64,000 nucleotides of DNA from Ruegeria sp. HKCCD8929. Its GTDB lineage: Bacteria > Pseudomonadota > Alphaproteobacteria > Rhodobacterales > Rhodobacteraceae. The stretch is taken from assembly GCF_013031405.1 (NCBI RefSeq), contig NZ_WPZY01000007.1, positions 218,697 through 282,696 on the forward strand. The letters run 5' to 3'. Below, piece by piece: positions 45,234 through 54,795 of this stretch; position 1 is the stretch's first letter, and each line of letters opens with the position of its first letter. The notes beneath the pieces were generated by a model. The model was not told the origin of the DNA. It saw only the letters and a program-made list of their open reading frames with translations, and did not search any database. The translations under genes were made by a program, and so were the position numbers.

Positions 45234-45353
45234 ATGAAACACGCCGCTGTTTTCGCGGTTCTTGCGGTGCTTTTCCTGCCGCCCGGCCTTCAGCCGAAAT
45301 CGGGCGACATCTTCGCAGGGCCGTGCAACCCCGAGGTTCAGGACTGCCCCTAG
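45234..45353 (+). CDS. Small exported cysteine peptide (39 aa)
   Basis: ATG at 45234 follows TTGGAGAAATGTT. The product is 39 residues: a signal-like start (KHAAVFAVLAVLFLPPGLQP), then a short mature part ending GPCNPEVQDCP, with two cysteines eight apart. It lies 23 bp before a large membrane-protein gene on the same strand, so it may lead that operon. It could be a bacteriocin-like or assembly peptide, or a leader; nothing in the sequence decides. Confidence 0.5.
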   Translation: MKHAAVFAVLAVLFLPPGLQPKSGDIFAGPCNPEVQDCP

Positions 45354-45376
45354 TTTCCGGCAGATAGTCAGACATC

Positions 45377-47314
45377 ATGGTCGATTGGATCTACGTCGGA
45401 GCGATACTGTTCGGCGCCTTTTCGCTGTTGATCGAAGCGGATCGCAATTACCGCACGTCGCTCGACAACCACCCGTTTCCGTATCACGCCATCCTTGAAA
45501 AGGTTGAGCTCGAGAACCTGTGCACGCCGCGCGAATGGCTGCTGGGGTTTCTGTTCTATTCGCTGCTGTACCTGCTGGCCTATGCGCTGATCCTCAGCTC
45601 GACCGAGCTGTTCCTGCTGGTGCGCAGTGCAAATCTGGCGGAGCTGCAGGTGGGCGCGAACACCGATTATGTCGGGCCGCTTTCGGACCCGCTGGAATTG
45701 GGTGACAGCACCTATGGCAAGCCGATCTTCGTCTCGGCCTTCCTGATCGCCTTTCTGTCGATGGGCGCGATGAAGCCGGTGGAAACCTACATGCGCGCCC
45801 TTGCCCACCGCCTGGCCGGGGTTCCGCGGGGCGTCTACAAGGTGCTCGAAGCGCTGCAATCGGTCGAATATCTGAAACTCAACCGGGGCGCGCCGAGCCC
45901 GCTTGTGAACAAGTTCGACAACCTGCTGAACGAGAAACGGTCGGAACTGTCGGGCCTGACCGATCAGTATACCGAAGGCATCCGCGCCCAGTTGTCCACC
46001 ATCGATTGCCTGTCCCCGTCGGTCATCGCGGGCTTCAGCCACCTGCATTTTCCGATGACGCATTTCGACGCCTTCAAGGAAGTTCCCGATCTGCTCAGGA
46101 AAGAGATCGACGATGTCGAGGCCGACATCGCCGATCTGAACCCGACCGAGGCCAGCCTGAAATCCCTGCATGAAAAGGCGGTTCTGACCGCAAACAGCGC
46201 CAAGGCGGTGTTTGCGGTGTTCTATGTGCGCAACAACCATGCGATCAAGAACACCACACCGAACTCGCCCATCGCCCGGATCGAAAAGCTGATCGCGCGG
46301 GGCTACCGGATCGAGCTGAACTCGTTCGCCATGTCGATCTGCGTCAGCTTCATCCTGTCGCTGATGATCTGCTTTTTCGCCTATCAGAGCTGGAACGAGG
46401 CCAAGGTGTCGCAGCGGCCCGCCCTGGCCGAAGCCGAAATCGCCACCGTTTTCCTCAGGCTGACCGAGATCAAGGACCTCGAGGCGCGCACGGCGGCGCA
46501 GAATACATGCGTCGGGGCGCTGGCCGATCCGGCGCTGCTGACGGAGGTGGACCAGACCTGCGCAGAGGCCGTTGCCAAGGGGCAGGCAGCGTGGCTGCGG
46601 GCGCAGTTCACCCGGTTTGGCAGCTGGAGTTTTTGGGACACGTTGCAGCGCGGCCTGATGGTCTTTGGCGTTGTGGTCTCCACCATCTTTTTCCGCGAGG
46701 TGCGGGTCGATCAGAACTCGTGGAAGCCCTGGTCGATCAAGCGCATCCCGTTTCTGCGCCTGTTGTCGATGAGCGCCGCGCCGGCGGCGATTGGCGTGTT
46801 TGCCCTGTCGTCGGGCTATGTCATCCAGCTGGTCTGGGATTCCGGGTTCGACCTGACGCAGCGCCAGCTGACCATTCTGTTCCAGAACTACTGGATCTAC
46901 TTTGCCTGGCATTTCCTGCCCGGCATGTTCCTGAGCATCGCCGCGCTGACGCTGATGGACAAACATGACGACTGGGTGTTCGAGGCGACGGCGCTGACCG
47001 GGGTCCTGTTCGCGGTGGTTCTGATGGGGCTGGCCTGGGTCATTTTCCAACTGACAACACCCAGCCCTCAGTCCACGGTCATCGAATTGCAGACCTGGTT
47101 CGGCGATCTGCGGATCAACCATGCGCTGCGCGACACGATTATCGTCTCGGCACTGCCTGCACTGTTCATCTTCTGGTTTGCAGTGTTCCTGGAAGCCACC
47201 GAGGAGAGCAAGCAGACCCGCTGGCTGATCGGGCGGCCATTCGCAAGCCGGCGCGGCAAGAGCGGAGGGTTCGCCAGCCGGCGAGACAAAACCGGAGGGG
47301 ACGGCGATGCGTGA
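45377..47314 (+). CDS. Large integral membrane protein with cytosolic or periplasmic middle domain
   Basis: 645 residues. About three membrane segments lie in the first 140 residues, then a hydrophilic, helical middle (about 140-310), then about six segments from SMSICVSFILSLMICFFAYQ to the end. The tail carries a near-perfect tandem duplication (FASRRGKSGG, FASRRDKTGG; DNA about 47241-47300). It overlaps the downstream binding-protein gene by 8 nt. No family is recognised. The pairing suggests a receptor or transporter that uses the binding protein as its ligand-recognition part. Confidence 0.75.
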   Translation: MVDWIYVGAILFGAFSLLIEADRNYRTSLDNHPFPYHAILEKVELENLCTPREWLLGFLFYSLLYLLAYALILSSTELFLLVRSANLAELQVGANTDYVGPLSDPLELGDSTYGKPIFVSAFLIAFLSMGAMKPVETYMRALAHRLAGVPRGVYKVLEALQSVEYLKLNRGAPSPLVNKFDNLLNEKRSELSGLTDQYTEGIRAQLSTIDCLSPSVIAGFSHLHFPMTHFDAFKEVPDLLRKEIDDVEADIADLNPTEASLKSLHEKAVLTANSAKAVFAVFYVRNNHAIKNTTPNSPIARIEKLIARGYRIELNSFAMSICVSFILSLMICFFAYQSWNEAKVSQRPALAEAEIATVFLRLTEIKDLEARTAAQNTCVGALADPALLTEVDQTCAEAVAKGQAAWLRAQFTRFGSWSFWDTLQRGLMVFGVVVSTIFFREVRVDQNSWKPWSIKRIPFLRLLSMSAAPAAIGVFALSSGYVIQLVWDSGFDLTQRQLTILFQNYWIYFAWHFLPGMFLSIAALTLMDKHDDWVFEATALTGVLFAVVLMGLAWVIFQLTTPSPQSTVIELQTWFGDLRINHALRDTIIVSALPALFIFWFAVFLEATEESKQTRWLIGRPFASRRGKSGGFASRRDKTGGDGDA

Positions 47315-48332
47315 CTTTTGTACGTTGGTGCTGGCCGCCGCGCTGATTGCCGGCACCGCAATTGCCCAGACCTCCCAAACCGGCGAGCCGACGGCCCGCG
47401 ACAGCGTGCTGCGTATCGGGGTGCGCAGCGATGCGCGCCCGTTTTCATACCGGTCCGAGCGCAATTTCGACGTTCTTACCGCCGCCACGCCGGGGCCCTT
47501 GGCGAACCGGAAATACACCGGGTTCATGATCAAGATCTGCGATGCGGTGCTGACCGACATGCTGGTCAACCCGGCCGGAGAAGGCGGCAGGTTCACCAAC
47601 CGCGATCTGAGGATTGTCGATGTCGATGAACTGGTGATGAAGAACCCCGAGAAAAGCCGGTTCGAGTATTTTGGCGAAGAGTTCGACATTCTGTGCGACC
47701 CAGCCACCATCACCAACGACCGACGCAGCGGCTTGATCCTGTCGCCGCCGCTGTTTCTGAGCGGCATCAGCTTTATCGACCTGCCGGAATTGCCCAAACC
47801 GCGGCAGGACGGCTGCCCGAGCCTGCCGCTGGTCGGTCTTGTGGGCAACACCACCGCCGCTCAGACCGGCATTCGCGCCGTCCTCGAAGCGGATGAACTG
47901 CCGCGCTACAACGCTCTGCTGGTCGACTATCTCAACGATGGCAAAACGAACTGCGCCAAGGAGGAGATCGAGTACGAGGCGGTGAGGATATTTGCGTCGC
48001 ATTCCGAGGCGGCAGAGGCTTTTTGCGACAGGGAATATTACTATTATCTCGGAGATCACGAGATCATCACCGCCAACGCGCGCCTGATCCCCGGCTGTGA
48101 TTTCGAGCATTCCGGGCGGACTTTTACCACCGACCGGTATGCGATTTTTGGGCAGATCGATTATCAGAACACCGAACGCGCCCTGCATGTTGCGCGGTTC
48201 TTCGAAATTCTCAGTCAGAAGGTGCCGTTCAGCCCCTCGATCCTGGATACCGCGTTTTCGGATACCTTCATCGGAACCGAGAAAAGCCGCGCGTTGGAGT
48301 TGTTTTTCTGGAGCGTGCGCGGCTCAAAATAG
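47307..48332 (+). CDS. Family 3-type periplasmic solute-binding protein
   Basis: 341 residues with a signal peptide (RDFCTLVLAAALIAGTAIA). VLRIGVRSDARPFSYR and the GFMIKICDAVLTDML block match extracellular solute-binding family 3 proteins (amino-acid type). There is no permease/ATPase of an ABC system nearby; instead it is translationally coupled to the preceding membrane protein by an 8-nt overlap. The ligand is unknown. Confidence 0.75.
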   Translation: MRDFCTLVLAAALIAGTAIAQTSQTGEPTARDSVLRIGVRSDARPFSYRSERNFDVLTAATPGPLANRKYTGFMIKICDAVLTDMLVNPAGEGGRFTNRDLRIVDVDELVMKNPEKSRFEYFGEEFDILCDPATITNDRRSGLILSPPLFLSGISFIDLPELPKPRQDGCPSLPLVGLVGNTTAAQTGIRAVLEADELPRYNALLVDYLNDGKTNCAKEEIEYEAVRIFASHSEAAEAFCDREYYYYLGDHEIITANARLIPGCDFEHSGRTFTTDRYAIFGQIDYQNTERALHVARFFEILSQKVPFSPSILDTAFSDTFIGTEKSRALELFFWSVRGSK

Positions 48333-48373
48333 TTGGCCTTGCCAGCGCTGTATTGCACTGGCGGCCATGCCGC

Positions 48374-48571
48374 TCAGCTGCCCTCGGCCCCGAGGTCGGC
48401 CAGATGCTTTCTGCGCCGCAACTCCTGATCCAGAAGCTGCGAGATTTCGGATCTGGTGAGCACGTCCCGACCCTTGACGGAACTCTCCATGGGTTGTTGC
48501 TCAACGCCCGAAAACGAAACCTGGGCGGCCTTGGTACGAAACGGAAACTTCAAAAAAGATCTGATCGACAT
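48374..48571 (-). CDS. Small hypothetical protein (65 aa)
   Basis: The start at 48571 has a good GAGGAG site 8 nt upstream, which is the main reason to accept it. The product is hydrophilic, with a charged, helical C-terminus (DVLTRSEISQLLDQELRRRK). No family is recognised. It is convergent with the binding-protein gene, and an AT-rich region at 48670-48780 could hold its promoter. Confidence 0.55.
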   Translation of the reverse strand: MSIRSFLKFPFRTKAAQVSFSGVEQQPMESSVKGRDVLTRSEISQLLDQELRRRKHLADLGAEGS

Positions 48572-49060
48572 TTTGTGCTCCTCAGTCCGTTGGCGGGGTG
48601 TCGCTGCGGATGTTTGCCCGAACCCCGAGGGTGAGGCTCAAGGGCGTCCGTGAATGGGTGGTGGTCCGCAGCGACATCTTTCAAAAACCAAAAATGAGCG
48701 TAGATCCAAAGGGGAAAAACACACAAAAGCGGTCATTATTGATCGTTTAGTCAAATTTTGATGCCCGAATTATGCACGGTTTTCGGGCGCCGGTCGTGGC
48801 GCAACCTGCGCTAATTCCATGGAAAATCGGACCGGGGTCACGGTGAGGGGCGGAAAGCGCCACTGTGAGACGGGTGGGAAACGGGTGTGGAAACGGACGT
48901 TGCGTCACAAACCCACAAACTTCTGGGCACCACATGGACTGCGTGCATCGAGCCGGAATCTACGGCGGCTGATTCGTTGAAATCGCAGTATCTCACCCAC
49001 CCCGCATCGCGTTGCCGGACGTTCCGGATGCGGTGCAAAGCGGGCTGTGGCGGGCGCAGA
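48572..49060. other. Intergenic stretch without a gene
   Basis: No credible coding frame appears in these 489 bp between the 65-residue ORF and the end of hemA. The left part is AT-rich (about 48660-48780) and could carry the promoter for the minus-strand small gene. I see no strong terminator hairpin for hemA. Confidence 0.5.
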
Positions 49061-50284
49061 TTACTGCGCCGCCATGGGCATTCTTGCGATCTGGCAGCGC
49101 TGCCAGAGGGTCGAGAGCGCGCCGACCAGATGATCGACATCCGCATCCGTGTGCACCGGTGACGGCGTGATGCGCAGGCGCTCGGTGCCCTTGGGCACGG
49201 TCGGGTAGTTGATCGGCTGGATGTAGATGCCGAACTCTTCCAGCAGAGTGTCCGAGATGAACTTGCACTTGACCGGATCGCCCACCATCACCGGGATAAT
49301 GTGGCTGGGGTTGGGCAGGTGCGGGATGCCTTCGGCATCGAGCCGGGCGCGGACCTGCGCGACGCGGGCCTGCTGGGCGGTGCGCTCGGCCTGCGAGGTT
49401 TTCAGGTGCCGGATCGAAGCGGCGGCGCCTGCGGCAATCGCGGGCGGCAGGGCGGTGGTGAAGATGAAACCGCTGGCAAAGCTGCGCACGAAGTCACAGA
49501 GCGCGGCCGATGCGGCGATGTAGCCGCCGACCACGCCGAAGGCCTTGCCCAAGGTGCCCTCGATCACCGTGAGGCGATGCATAAGGCCCTCGCGCTCGGC
49601 TATGCCGCCGCCACGGGGACCGTAGAGGCCGACGGCATGCACCTCGTCGAGATAGGTCATGGCGCCGTATTTGTCGGCCAGATCGCAGATTTCCTTGATG
49701 GGGGCGATGTCGCCGTCCATGGAATAGACCGATTCAAAGGCGATCATCTTGGGTGCGTCCGGGTCGGCGGCGGCCAGCTTTGCCTCGAGATCGGCAAGGT
49801 CGTTATGCTTCCAGATCACCTTTTGCGCCCGGGAATGGCGGATGCCTTCGATCATCGAGGCGTGGTTGAGGGCGTCCGAGAACACGATCAGGCCGGGGAT
49901 TTTCGACGCCAGCGTGCCCAGCGCGGCCCAGTTCGAGACATAGCCGGAGGTGAACAAGAGCGCCGCTTCTTTCCCGTGCAGATCGGCCAGTTCGGCCTCC
50001 AAGAGCACATGGTCATGGGTGGTGCCCGAGATGTTGCGGGTGCCCCCGGCCCCTGCCCCACAGCGGTCGAGCGCATCATGCATGGCGGCCAGAACATCCG
50101 GATGCTGCCCCATGCCGAGATAGTCGTTCGAGCACCAGATTCGCACGTCGCGCCGTGTCTCCCCGTCGGTCTGGCGAGCGTTCGGGAAGGCGCCGCAGCG
50201 CCGTTGCAGGTCGATGAAGACGCGGTAGTTGCCTTCGTCCTTCAGACCGTCGAGGCTCTGGGTGAAAAATCGCTCGTAGTCCAT
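49061..50284 (-). CDS. hemA: HemA, 5-aminolevulinate synthase
   Basis: 407 residues of the alpha-oxoamine synthase family. Signatures are [53 protein letters not shown] and the PLP lysine in [14 protein letters not shown]. It condenses glycine and succinyl-CoA to 5-aminolevulinate, the entry to haem and to haem d1. A candidate NnrR/Dnr box lies 64 nt upstream of its start. That fits induction of tetrapyrrole supply under low oxygen with nitrogen oxides. It is divergent from a Crp/Fnr regulator. Confidence 0.95.
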   Translation of the reverse strand: MDYERFFTQSLDGLKDEGNYRVFIDLQRRCGAFPNARQTDGETRRDVRIWCSNDYLGMGQHPDVLAAMHDALDRCGAGAGGTRNISGTTHDHVLLEAELADLHGKEAALLFTSGYVSNWAALGTLASKIPGLIVFSDALNHASMIEGIRHSRAQKVIWKHNDLADLEAKLAAADPDAPKMIAFESVYSMDGDIAPIKEICDLADKYGAMTYLDEVHAVGLYGPRGGGIAEREGLMHRLTVIEGTLGKAFGVVGGYIAASAALCDFVRSFASGFIFTTALPPAIAAGAAASIRHLKTSQAERTAQQARVAQVRARLDAEGIPHLPNPSHIIPVMVGDPVKCKFISDTLLEEFGIYIQPINYPTVPKGTERLRITPSPVHTDADVDHLVGALSTLWQRCQIARMPMAAQ

Positions 50285-50348
50285 GACGCTCTACTCCCGG
50301 GAATACTGGCTTTGTTGGCAAGGGTATGGGCGGCTCGGGACGAGTTAC

Positions 50349-50362
50349 ATGACAATAGTCAA
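50349..50362. promoter_or_regulatory. Candidate NnrR/Dnr/FNR-type box at hemA / Crp-Fnr divergent promoter
   Basis: ATGACAATAGTCAA matches TTGAC-N4-GTCAA at 9 of the 10 defined positions. It lies 64 nt upstream of the hemA start, the same distance as in nirS, and 137 nt before the regulator gene start. Confidence 0.65.
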
Positions 50363-50499
50363 GCCGGGCGGTTATGGTATCGGGGCCGATCATGACGAAA
50401 GGGCTGGCGCCCCGGGGGCGGCTTTGGCATAGCGGGGGCACGCACCCAGCCGGGGGACATGGCCGTCGACGCCGTGGAAAAACGCAAGGGGATGGCCAC

Positions 50500-51204
50500 G
50501 TGGCGCATGAATTACAGAAATCGATCGCGCGGAATTCGCTGCTGATCCGGTCACTGCCCGATCAGCATGTGACTACGCTGCTGAGCCACGCGATCTGGCG
50601 GCGGTATGAGCGGGGCGAGACCCTGTTTTTGCAGGAGGAAAAGGCACACGCGATCCATGTGGTGATCGACGGCTGGGTCAAGCTGTTCCGCATGGCGCCC
50701 ACCGGGTCAGAGGCGGTGGTGAGCGTCTTTACACGCGGCGAGAGCTTTGGCGAGGCGGTCGCCTTGCGCAACATGCCCTATCCGGTTTCCGCCGAGGCGG
50801 TGACGGCCTGCGAGGTGATGCATATCCCCAGCCATGTCTTTGTCTCGCTGATGAAGGAAGACCCCGAGATCGGGATTTCGATCCTGGCCGCGACCTTCAC
50901 CCATCTGCATTCGCTGGTGGCGCAGCTTGAGCAGCTCAAGGCGCATACCGGGGCGCAGCGGGTAGCGGAATTCCTGCTGAACCTGGCCGATTGTGAGGAC
51001 GGGGCCTGCGAGGTGATTTTGCCCTATGACAAGATGCTGATTGCCGGGCGTCTGGGGATGAAGCCCGAGAGCCTGAGCCGCGCCTTTACCCGGCTGAAGA
51101 CGGCTGGGGTGACGGTAAAGAGAAACCATGCCGAGATCGCCGATATCGAGACCTTGCGCGACTATGCCGATAGCGATCCCGCAGAGAGCTGGAGCAGATC
51201 ATGA
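50500..51204 (+). CDS. Crp/Fnr family regulator, Dnr/NnrR type
   Basis: 234 residues using a GTG start at 50500 preceded by AAGGGG; the in-frame ATGs further upstream would translate a non-conserved arginine-rich leader. An N-terminal cyclic-nucleotide-binding-like domain (LFLQEEKAHAIHVVIDGWVK, FGEAVALR) leads through the dimer helix to a helix-turn-helix (IAGRLGMKPESLSRAFTRLK). It has no N-terminal cysteine cluster, so it is not an oxygen-sensing FNR; Dnr/NnrR types sense NO through haem. By location and by the boxes in this window it is the likely regulator of nir, nor, nos and hemA. Confidence 0.82.
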   Translation: MAHELQKSIARNSLLIRSLPDQHVTTLLSHAIWRRYERGETLFLQEEKAHAIHVVIDGWVKLFRMAPTGSEAVVSVFTRGESFGEAVALRNMPYPVSAEAVTACEVMHIPSHVFVSLMKEDPEIGISILAATFTHLHSLVAQLEQLKAHTGAQRVAEFLLNLADCEDGACEVILPYDKMLIAGRLGMKPESLSRAFTRLKTAGVTVKRNHAEIADIETLRDYADSDPAESWSRS

Positions 51205-51764
51205 GCGAGCGAATGAGGTCCGTGCTGGACGCCATCGATGCGGCCAACGCGGCGGACCCGAGGATGGACGAGGGCCAGCCCGAGGCGCTGCTTTATGGCC
51301 AGCGGATGAGCGAGGAACTGGCGCGGCTGGTGCCCGAGGCCTCGGAGGTGTTGCAGATCGCGGCGCGGGGTCAGCATGTCGAGCGCTGGAAGCGGGCGCG
51401 CAGTGAATACCCCGAGGGCCGCGCGGGCTATCTGGCCTGGCGCAAGGCGCAAGGCGTGTATCACGCGGACGTGGTCATGGGCATGATGTCCGGCGCCGGG
51501 TATGGCGCGGACGAGGTGGATGCCGTGGGTCGGATGCTGCGCAAGGAAAGCATCAAGCGCGATGCAGAGGTGCAGGCGTTGGAGGATGTGATCTGTTTCG
51601 TGTTCCTCAAATGGTATTTCGCGCCCTTTGCCGAAAAGCACTCAACCGAGAAGATCCAGCGGATCGTGGAGAAGACCGCTCGGAAGATGTCGGCGGAGGC
51701 GCGGACGCGAACGTTGGAAGAGTTCGATCTGCCCGAGGATCTGGCGGCGGCCTTCAGGGTCTGA
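51201..51764 (+). CDS. DUF4202 domain-containing protein
   Basis: 187 residues, all-helical, with the DUF4202 blocks DAIDAANAADPRMDEGQPE, LQIAARGQHVERWKRARSEY and CFVFLKWYFAPFAEKH. Histidine-rich helices (AARGQHVERW) recall HD-like hydrolases. Function is unknown. It overlaps the Crp/Fnr gene by 4 nt, so the two are co-translated. Confidence 0.75.
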   Translation: MSERMRSVLDAIDAANAADPRMDEGQPEALLYGQRMSEELARLVPEASEVLQIAARGQHVERWKRARSEYPEGRAGYLAWRKAQGVYHADVVMGMMSGAGYGADEVDAVGRMLRKESIKRDAEVQALEDVICFVFLKWYFAPFAEKHSTEKIQRIVEKTARKMSAEARTRTLEEFDLPEDLAAAFRV

Positions 51765-52070
51765 TACGGTTCGGGTCGACTATAGGCTTTCACTGGCTTA
51801 CTGGCGTGGTGCACCTGTCATGCAAGTGACGGGTCGCAACCCGAAGTGAGAGTAGCTGCCTCTGTACGTATTGCGGCTGTCCGCAGCCAAATCTTGCCTC
51901 CTGATCTCCTGAACCAGCAAGAAAACTCCGAGCAAAGTGTCGCTGTGTTGCCGCCTGCGTTTTGGCAACGGCAGGCTGATTCTGCAGCGGCATCTTGCCT
52001 GTGATTGCAAGTGGCCTCGCCACGACGCCAAGTCGGGCTTCCCACAACACAGGCAATGAAGGGAAGACCA
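51765..52070. other. Intergenic stretch without a gene
   Basis: I see no coding frame with family likeness in these 306 bp. GC content is clearly lower than in the denitrification genes. It ends in the leader of the CAP-domain gene (GAAGGGAAG site at 52059-52067). It marks the left edge of a block that separates the regulator genes from the nor operon. Confidence 0.5.
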
Positions 52071-53264
52071 ATGTCACTTGCAAACACTGCTGAACGACAA
52101 ATGCTCGACCTGATCAATCAGGAGCGGGCCTCTGCGGGATTGAACCCCCTGAGGCTGAACACGCTTCTGAACGAGTCCAGCGAGGATCACAGCCAATGGA
52201 TGATCGACACGGACGTTTTTTCCCACACTGGCGCGGGGGGCTCGACCGCGACCGAGCGTATGCGGGCCGCCAACTATCCGTTCGAGGGGTCGTGGTCGTC
52301 GGGTGAAAACATCGCCTGGCAATCGGAACGTGGAGCCGACGGGATCTCTGACGATGTCGTGCAACTGCATCAGGGTCTGATGAACAGTCCGGGACACAGG
52401 GCCAACATCCTCAATCCCGATTTCACCGAGATCGGGATCGGGATTGAACGTGGGGACATGGATGGCTTTGACGCGGTCGTGGTCACGCAGAATTTTGCGC
52501 GCACCGATGGCGACACCTCGGCAACCATTGAGCCGGACACGGGGCCAACGCCGGACCCCACAGCAGAACCCACGCCCGAGCCGACACCGGAACCAACGCC
52601 GGAACCGACACCCGAGCCCACGCCTGATCCCGAACCCACACCGGAGCCTGAGCCGACGCCGGAACCCGAGCCGACGCCAGAGCCGGAACCGGAACCCGAG
52701 CCGGAGCCGACACCGGAACCGGATCCTCAGCCGGACTCTGGCTGCGATGACAGTCCAAACATTCATTTCGGAACCGCCGATGACGACAAAATTGCGGCCA
52801 CAGGTGACTGGGCCATGGTCTTTGCAGCCGCAGGCAATGACGATGTCACGGGGTCTGACGGGCACGACTATCTGGACGGCGAAGCCGGCGACGATGCCAT
52901 GGCCGGTGAGGCCGGCGACGACTTCATGGTCGGCGGCGAAGGAAACGACACCCTGAAGGGCGGTGACGGAATGGATCTCCTCGTCGGCGGCGCGGGGGAC
53001 GACACCATGACCGGTGGAGCGGACGCAGACTATTTCGACTTCACGGCTGGCAACGACAAAATCACCGACTTCACGGCTGGTGAGGATATCCTGTTCCTGG
53101 ATGCTTCCCTTCTCGGCAACAACCGCAACGCCCGGGATGTCTTTGCCAAGAATGCCGAGGTTGTCGACGGCAACACCGTCGTCGATTTCGGCAACGACAC
53201 CTCGCTGACGTTGATGGGTGTGACCGAGGTAGATGAAATAGACGTCTATTCCTTCATGTGCTGA
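52071..53264 (+). CDS. CAP/SCP-domain protein with Pro-Glu repeat and RTX beta-roll
   Basis: 398 residues from ATG 52071. Residues about 5-145 are a CAP/SCP domain with the putative metal/catalytic histidines and glutamates ([24 protein letters not shown]). A long Pro-Glu-Thr repeat (about 160-225, many EPTP units) follows. The C-terminus is an RTX calcium-binding beta-roll with repeats of the GGxGNDTLxGGxGxDxLxG type (about 270-335). The lack of a signal peptide and the RTX end imply type I secretion; no exporter gene is in the window. It is probably a surface or released protein unrelated to denitrification. Confidence 0.87.
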   Translation: MSLANTAERQMLDLINQERASAGLNPLRLNTLLNESSEDHSQWMIDTDVFSHTGAGGSTATERMRAANYPFEGSWSSGENIAWQSERGADGISDDVVQLHQGLMNSPGHRANILNPDFTEIGIGIERGDMDGFDAVVVTQNFARTDGDTSATIEPDTGPTPDPTAEPTPEPTPEPTPEPTPEPTPDPEPTPEPEPTPEPEPTPEPEPEPEPEPTPEPDPQPDSGCDDSPNIHFGTADDDKIAATGDWAMVFAAAGNDDVTGSDGHDYLDGEAGDDAMAGEAGDDFMVGGEGNDTLKGGDGMDLLVGGAGDDTMTGGADADYFDFTAGNDKITDFTAGEDILFLDASLLGNNRNARDVFAKNAEVVDGNTVVDFGNDTSLTLMGVTEVDEIDVYSFMC

Positions 53265-53291
53265 TCAGGCTTTTGCTTGTGATCGCCTGAG

Positions 53292-53327
53292 CCGGGGGCG
53301 CAGCAGCCCGACATGCTGCGCCCCCGG
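53292..53327. terminator. Strong hairpin after the CAP-RTX gene
   Basis: CCGGGGGCGCAGCA (53292-53305) pairs perfectly over 14 bp with TGCTGCGCCCCCGG (53314-53327) around an 8-nt loop, followed by TCATTT. It begins 28 nt after the stop codon. Confidence 0.8.
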
Positions 53328-53511
53328 TCATTTAAGCGTTTAGGGTTGAACCCGCTCAACAGCTCTTGCCACAATGCCGCTTCTGGGAAGCCCCCATCGG
53401 TCACCAGGAAATATGCGACCGCCTGTCCGCACAACGATTTTTTGGCAAACGTGTTCGCCTGGTTCAAGCCCCAATCTGGACATCGACCAGCAGCTATGCG
53501 CACCGTGAACT

Positions 53512-54687
53512 ATGTCGCTGACGCAAGACTTCGAGCAAATTCTAGAAACTGCTCTGCCAACCGATCCCAGCTTTCAGCGGATCGAACAGGCGGTGATAGA
53601 CAGGTGCATTTGTGACACCCGACGGTACGCTTTGGAGGGCTCCAAAGAGGCCTTTCTGTTCTCCGCAATGCGCCTACTGGCACTTCCCGACAACGGGCAC
53701 ACACGGCTGATTCCGAACGATGCCATCTCAGTGCTCCCGCTAAGGTTTGTGAGCGTCGGAACGGCCCTGCATTTAATTGGTACGGCACCAGAAACAACTG
53801 CACCAAGAGGAGAGTTGATTGCCGTCAACGGCACACCTTTGAGCCAAATCGAAGCCGCCTCAAAAAGATTTCTGGCGGGAACGCGTCAAAGGAAACGGGT
53901 CATCGGATCGATTCTTCTCGCGTGGCCGTATGCATTGGCTCGCCTGGGTTTTTCCTCGAAAGACGATACGACCGAGTATCGCGTGCAAGACGAGAATGGG
54001 CAGATAACCGATTTCAAAGTGGAGAACGGGTATACGGTTCCTGCATCAACGCTCTACCCGAGAAACGAGCATGGCAAAGCCGATCCGGCCTGGAAACCCG
54101 AGAGATTTGTGGAGATTAAGGACTGGCAGGGACTTGGGCTTTCAATATTGTTGCCAAGTTTCTTCGATCCAGGCGAAAGTGCGCTGCCGAAAGCCATCTC
54201 AGGTGCAGCAGAACAAGTAAGCGCCTGCTCGAACAAAACACTCTTGATTGACATTCGCGGAAACACCGGTGGCGACTTCCTTCAAACGATGCCCTTGATC
54301 GACGCCATCTCTGAAAACGCAAGCAGACAGGTTGTTGTGCTTGTCGATAAGTTCACGTTCTCCGCAGCGATAGTGTTTGTCGCCATCCTCAAACATCGTT
54401 TGGGACGTAGGCTCAAACTCATCGGGGAAGAAATGGGCGACGCGTTGATGTTTTTTGCTGAGGGCGGTTTGCTCGATTTGCCGACCAGCGGAGCGGTCGT
54501 TCGATATTCGTCGGCCTTTCACGACTGGGGGAACGGAACCAGCGATGAAACCACACCGGCCGAGATCGCGCGGCAAATAGTCCCGGCTGGAGCACTGGAT
54601 TTGGATTGGGAATGGACCGCAAAACCTACGGCTGAGGATGCACACGGCGCGTTCTATCAACGAGTTCTCAAAAGTCTGAGCAATTAG
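53512..54687 (+). CDS. S41-like (tail-specific) protease homologue
   Basis: 391 residues. The C-terminal part has the S41 core: LLIDIRGNTGGDFLQTMPLI and DKFTFSAAIVFVAILKH, where the serine of TFSAAI is in the place of the catalytic Ser. The N-terminal part is not a clear PDZ domain, and no signal peptide is seen, unusual for exported C-terminal proteases. Base composition is visibly lower in GC than the flanking nor and hemA genes, and its codons are mixed, which suggests horizontal arrival. It may be inactive; the substrate is unknown. Confidence 0.65.
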   Translation: MSLTQDFEQILETALPTDPSFQRIEQAVIDRCICDTRRYALEGSKEAFLFSAMRLLALPDNGHTRLIPNDAISVLPLRFVSVGTALHLIGTAPETTAPRGELIAVNGTPLSQIEAASKRFLAGTRQRKRVIGSILLAWPYALARLGFSSKDDTTEYRVQDENGQITDFKVENGYTVPASTLYPRNEHGKADPAWKPERFVEIKDWQGLGLSILLPSFFDPGESALPKAISGAAEQVSACSNKTLLIDIRGNTGGDFLQTMPLIDAISENASRQVVVLVDKFTFSAAIVFVAILKHRLGRRLKLIGEEMGDALMFFAEGGLLDLPTSGAVVRYSSAFHDWGNGTSDETTPAEIARQIVPAGALDLDWEWTAKPTAEDAHGAFYQRVLKSLSN

Positions 54688-54795
54688 ACGAACGGCAGGA
54701 AAGTCCCGCAGACCGGACCTCAGATACTGGTGACGCGGCGCATGTTTGGTGAGGATGGCAGGGGCTCCTCCGAGAGCCATCACGGCAACACTTCC

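Noticed and set aside
45368..47854. An 828-codon open frame on the minus strand
   Set aside because: It mirrors the membrane-protein gene and binding-protein gene, is Arg/Gln-rich and has no start context or homology signal.
48721..48770. TTGACTAAACGATCAA read on the minus strand as an FNR box
   Set aside because: The half-sites TTGA and TCAA are 8 nt apart instead of 6, and no denitrification gene lies downstream.
52540..52740. CRISPR-like or satellite repeat
   Set aside because: The short tandem units are coding Pro-Glu-Thr repeats of the CAP-RTX protein, in frame, without spacer structure.
53246..53503. Minus-strand 85-codon frame with an AKKS-like stretch resembling an IS66 transposase end
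   Set aside because: The likeness is a few residues only, the frame runs through a terminator hairpin, and no inverted repeats or other transposase parts are nearby.
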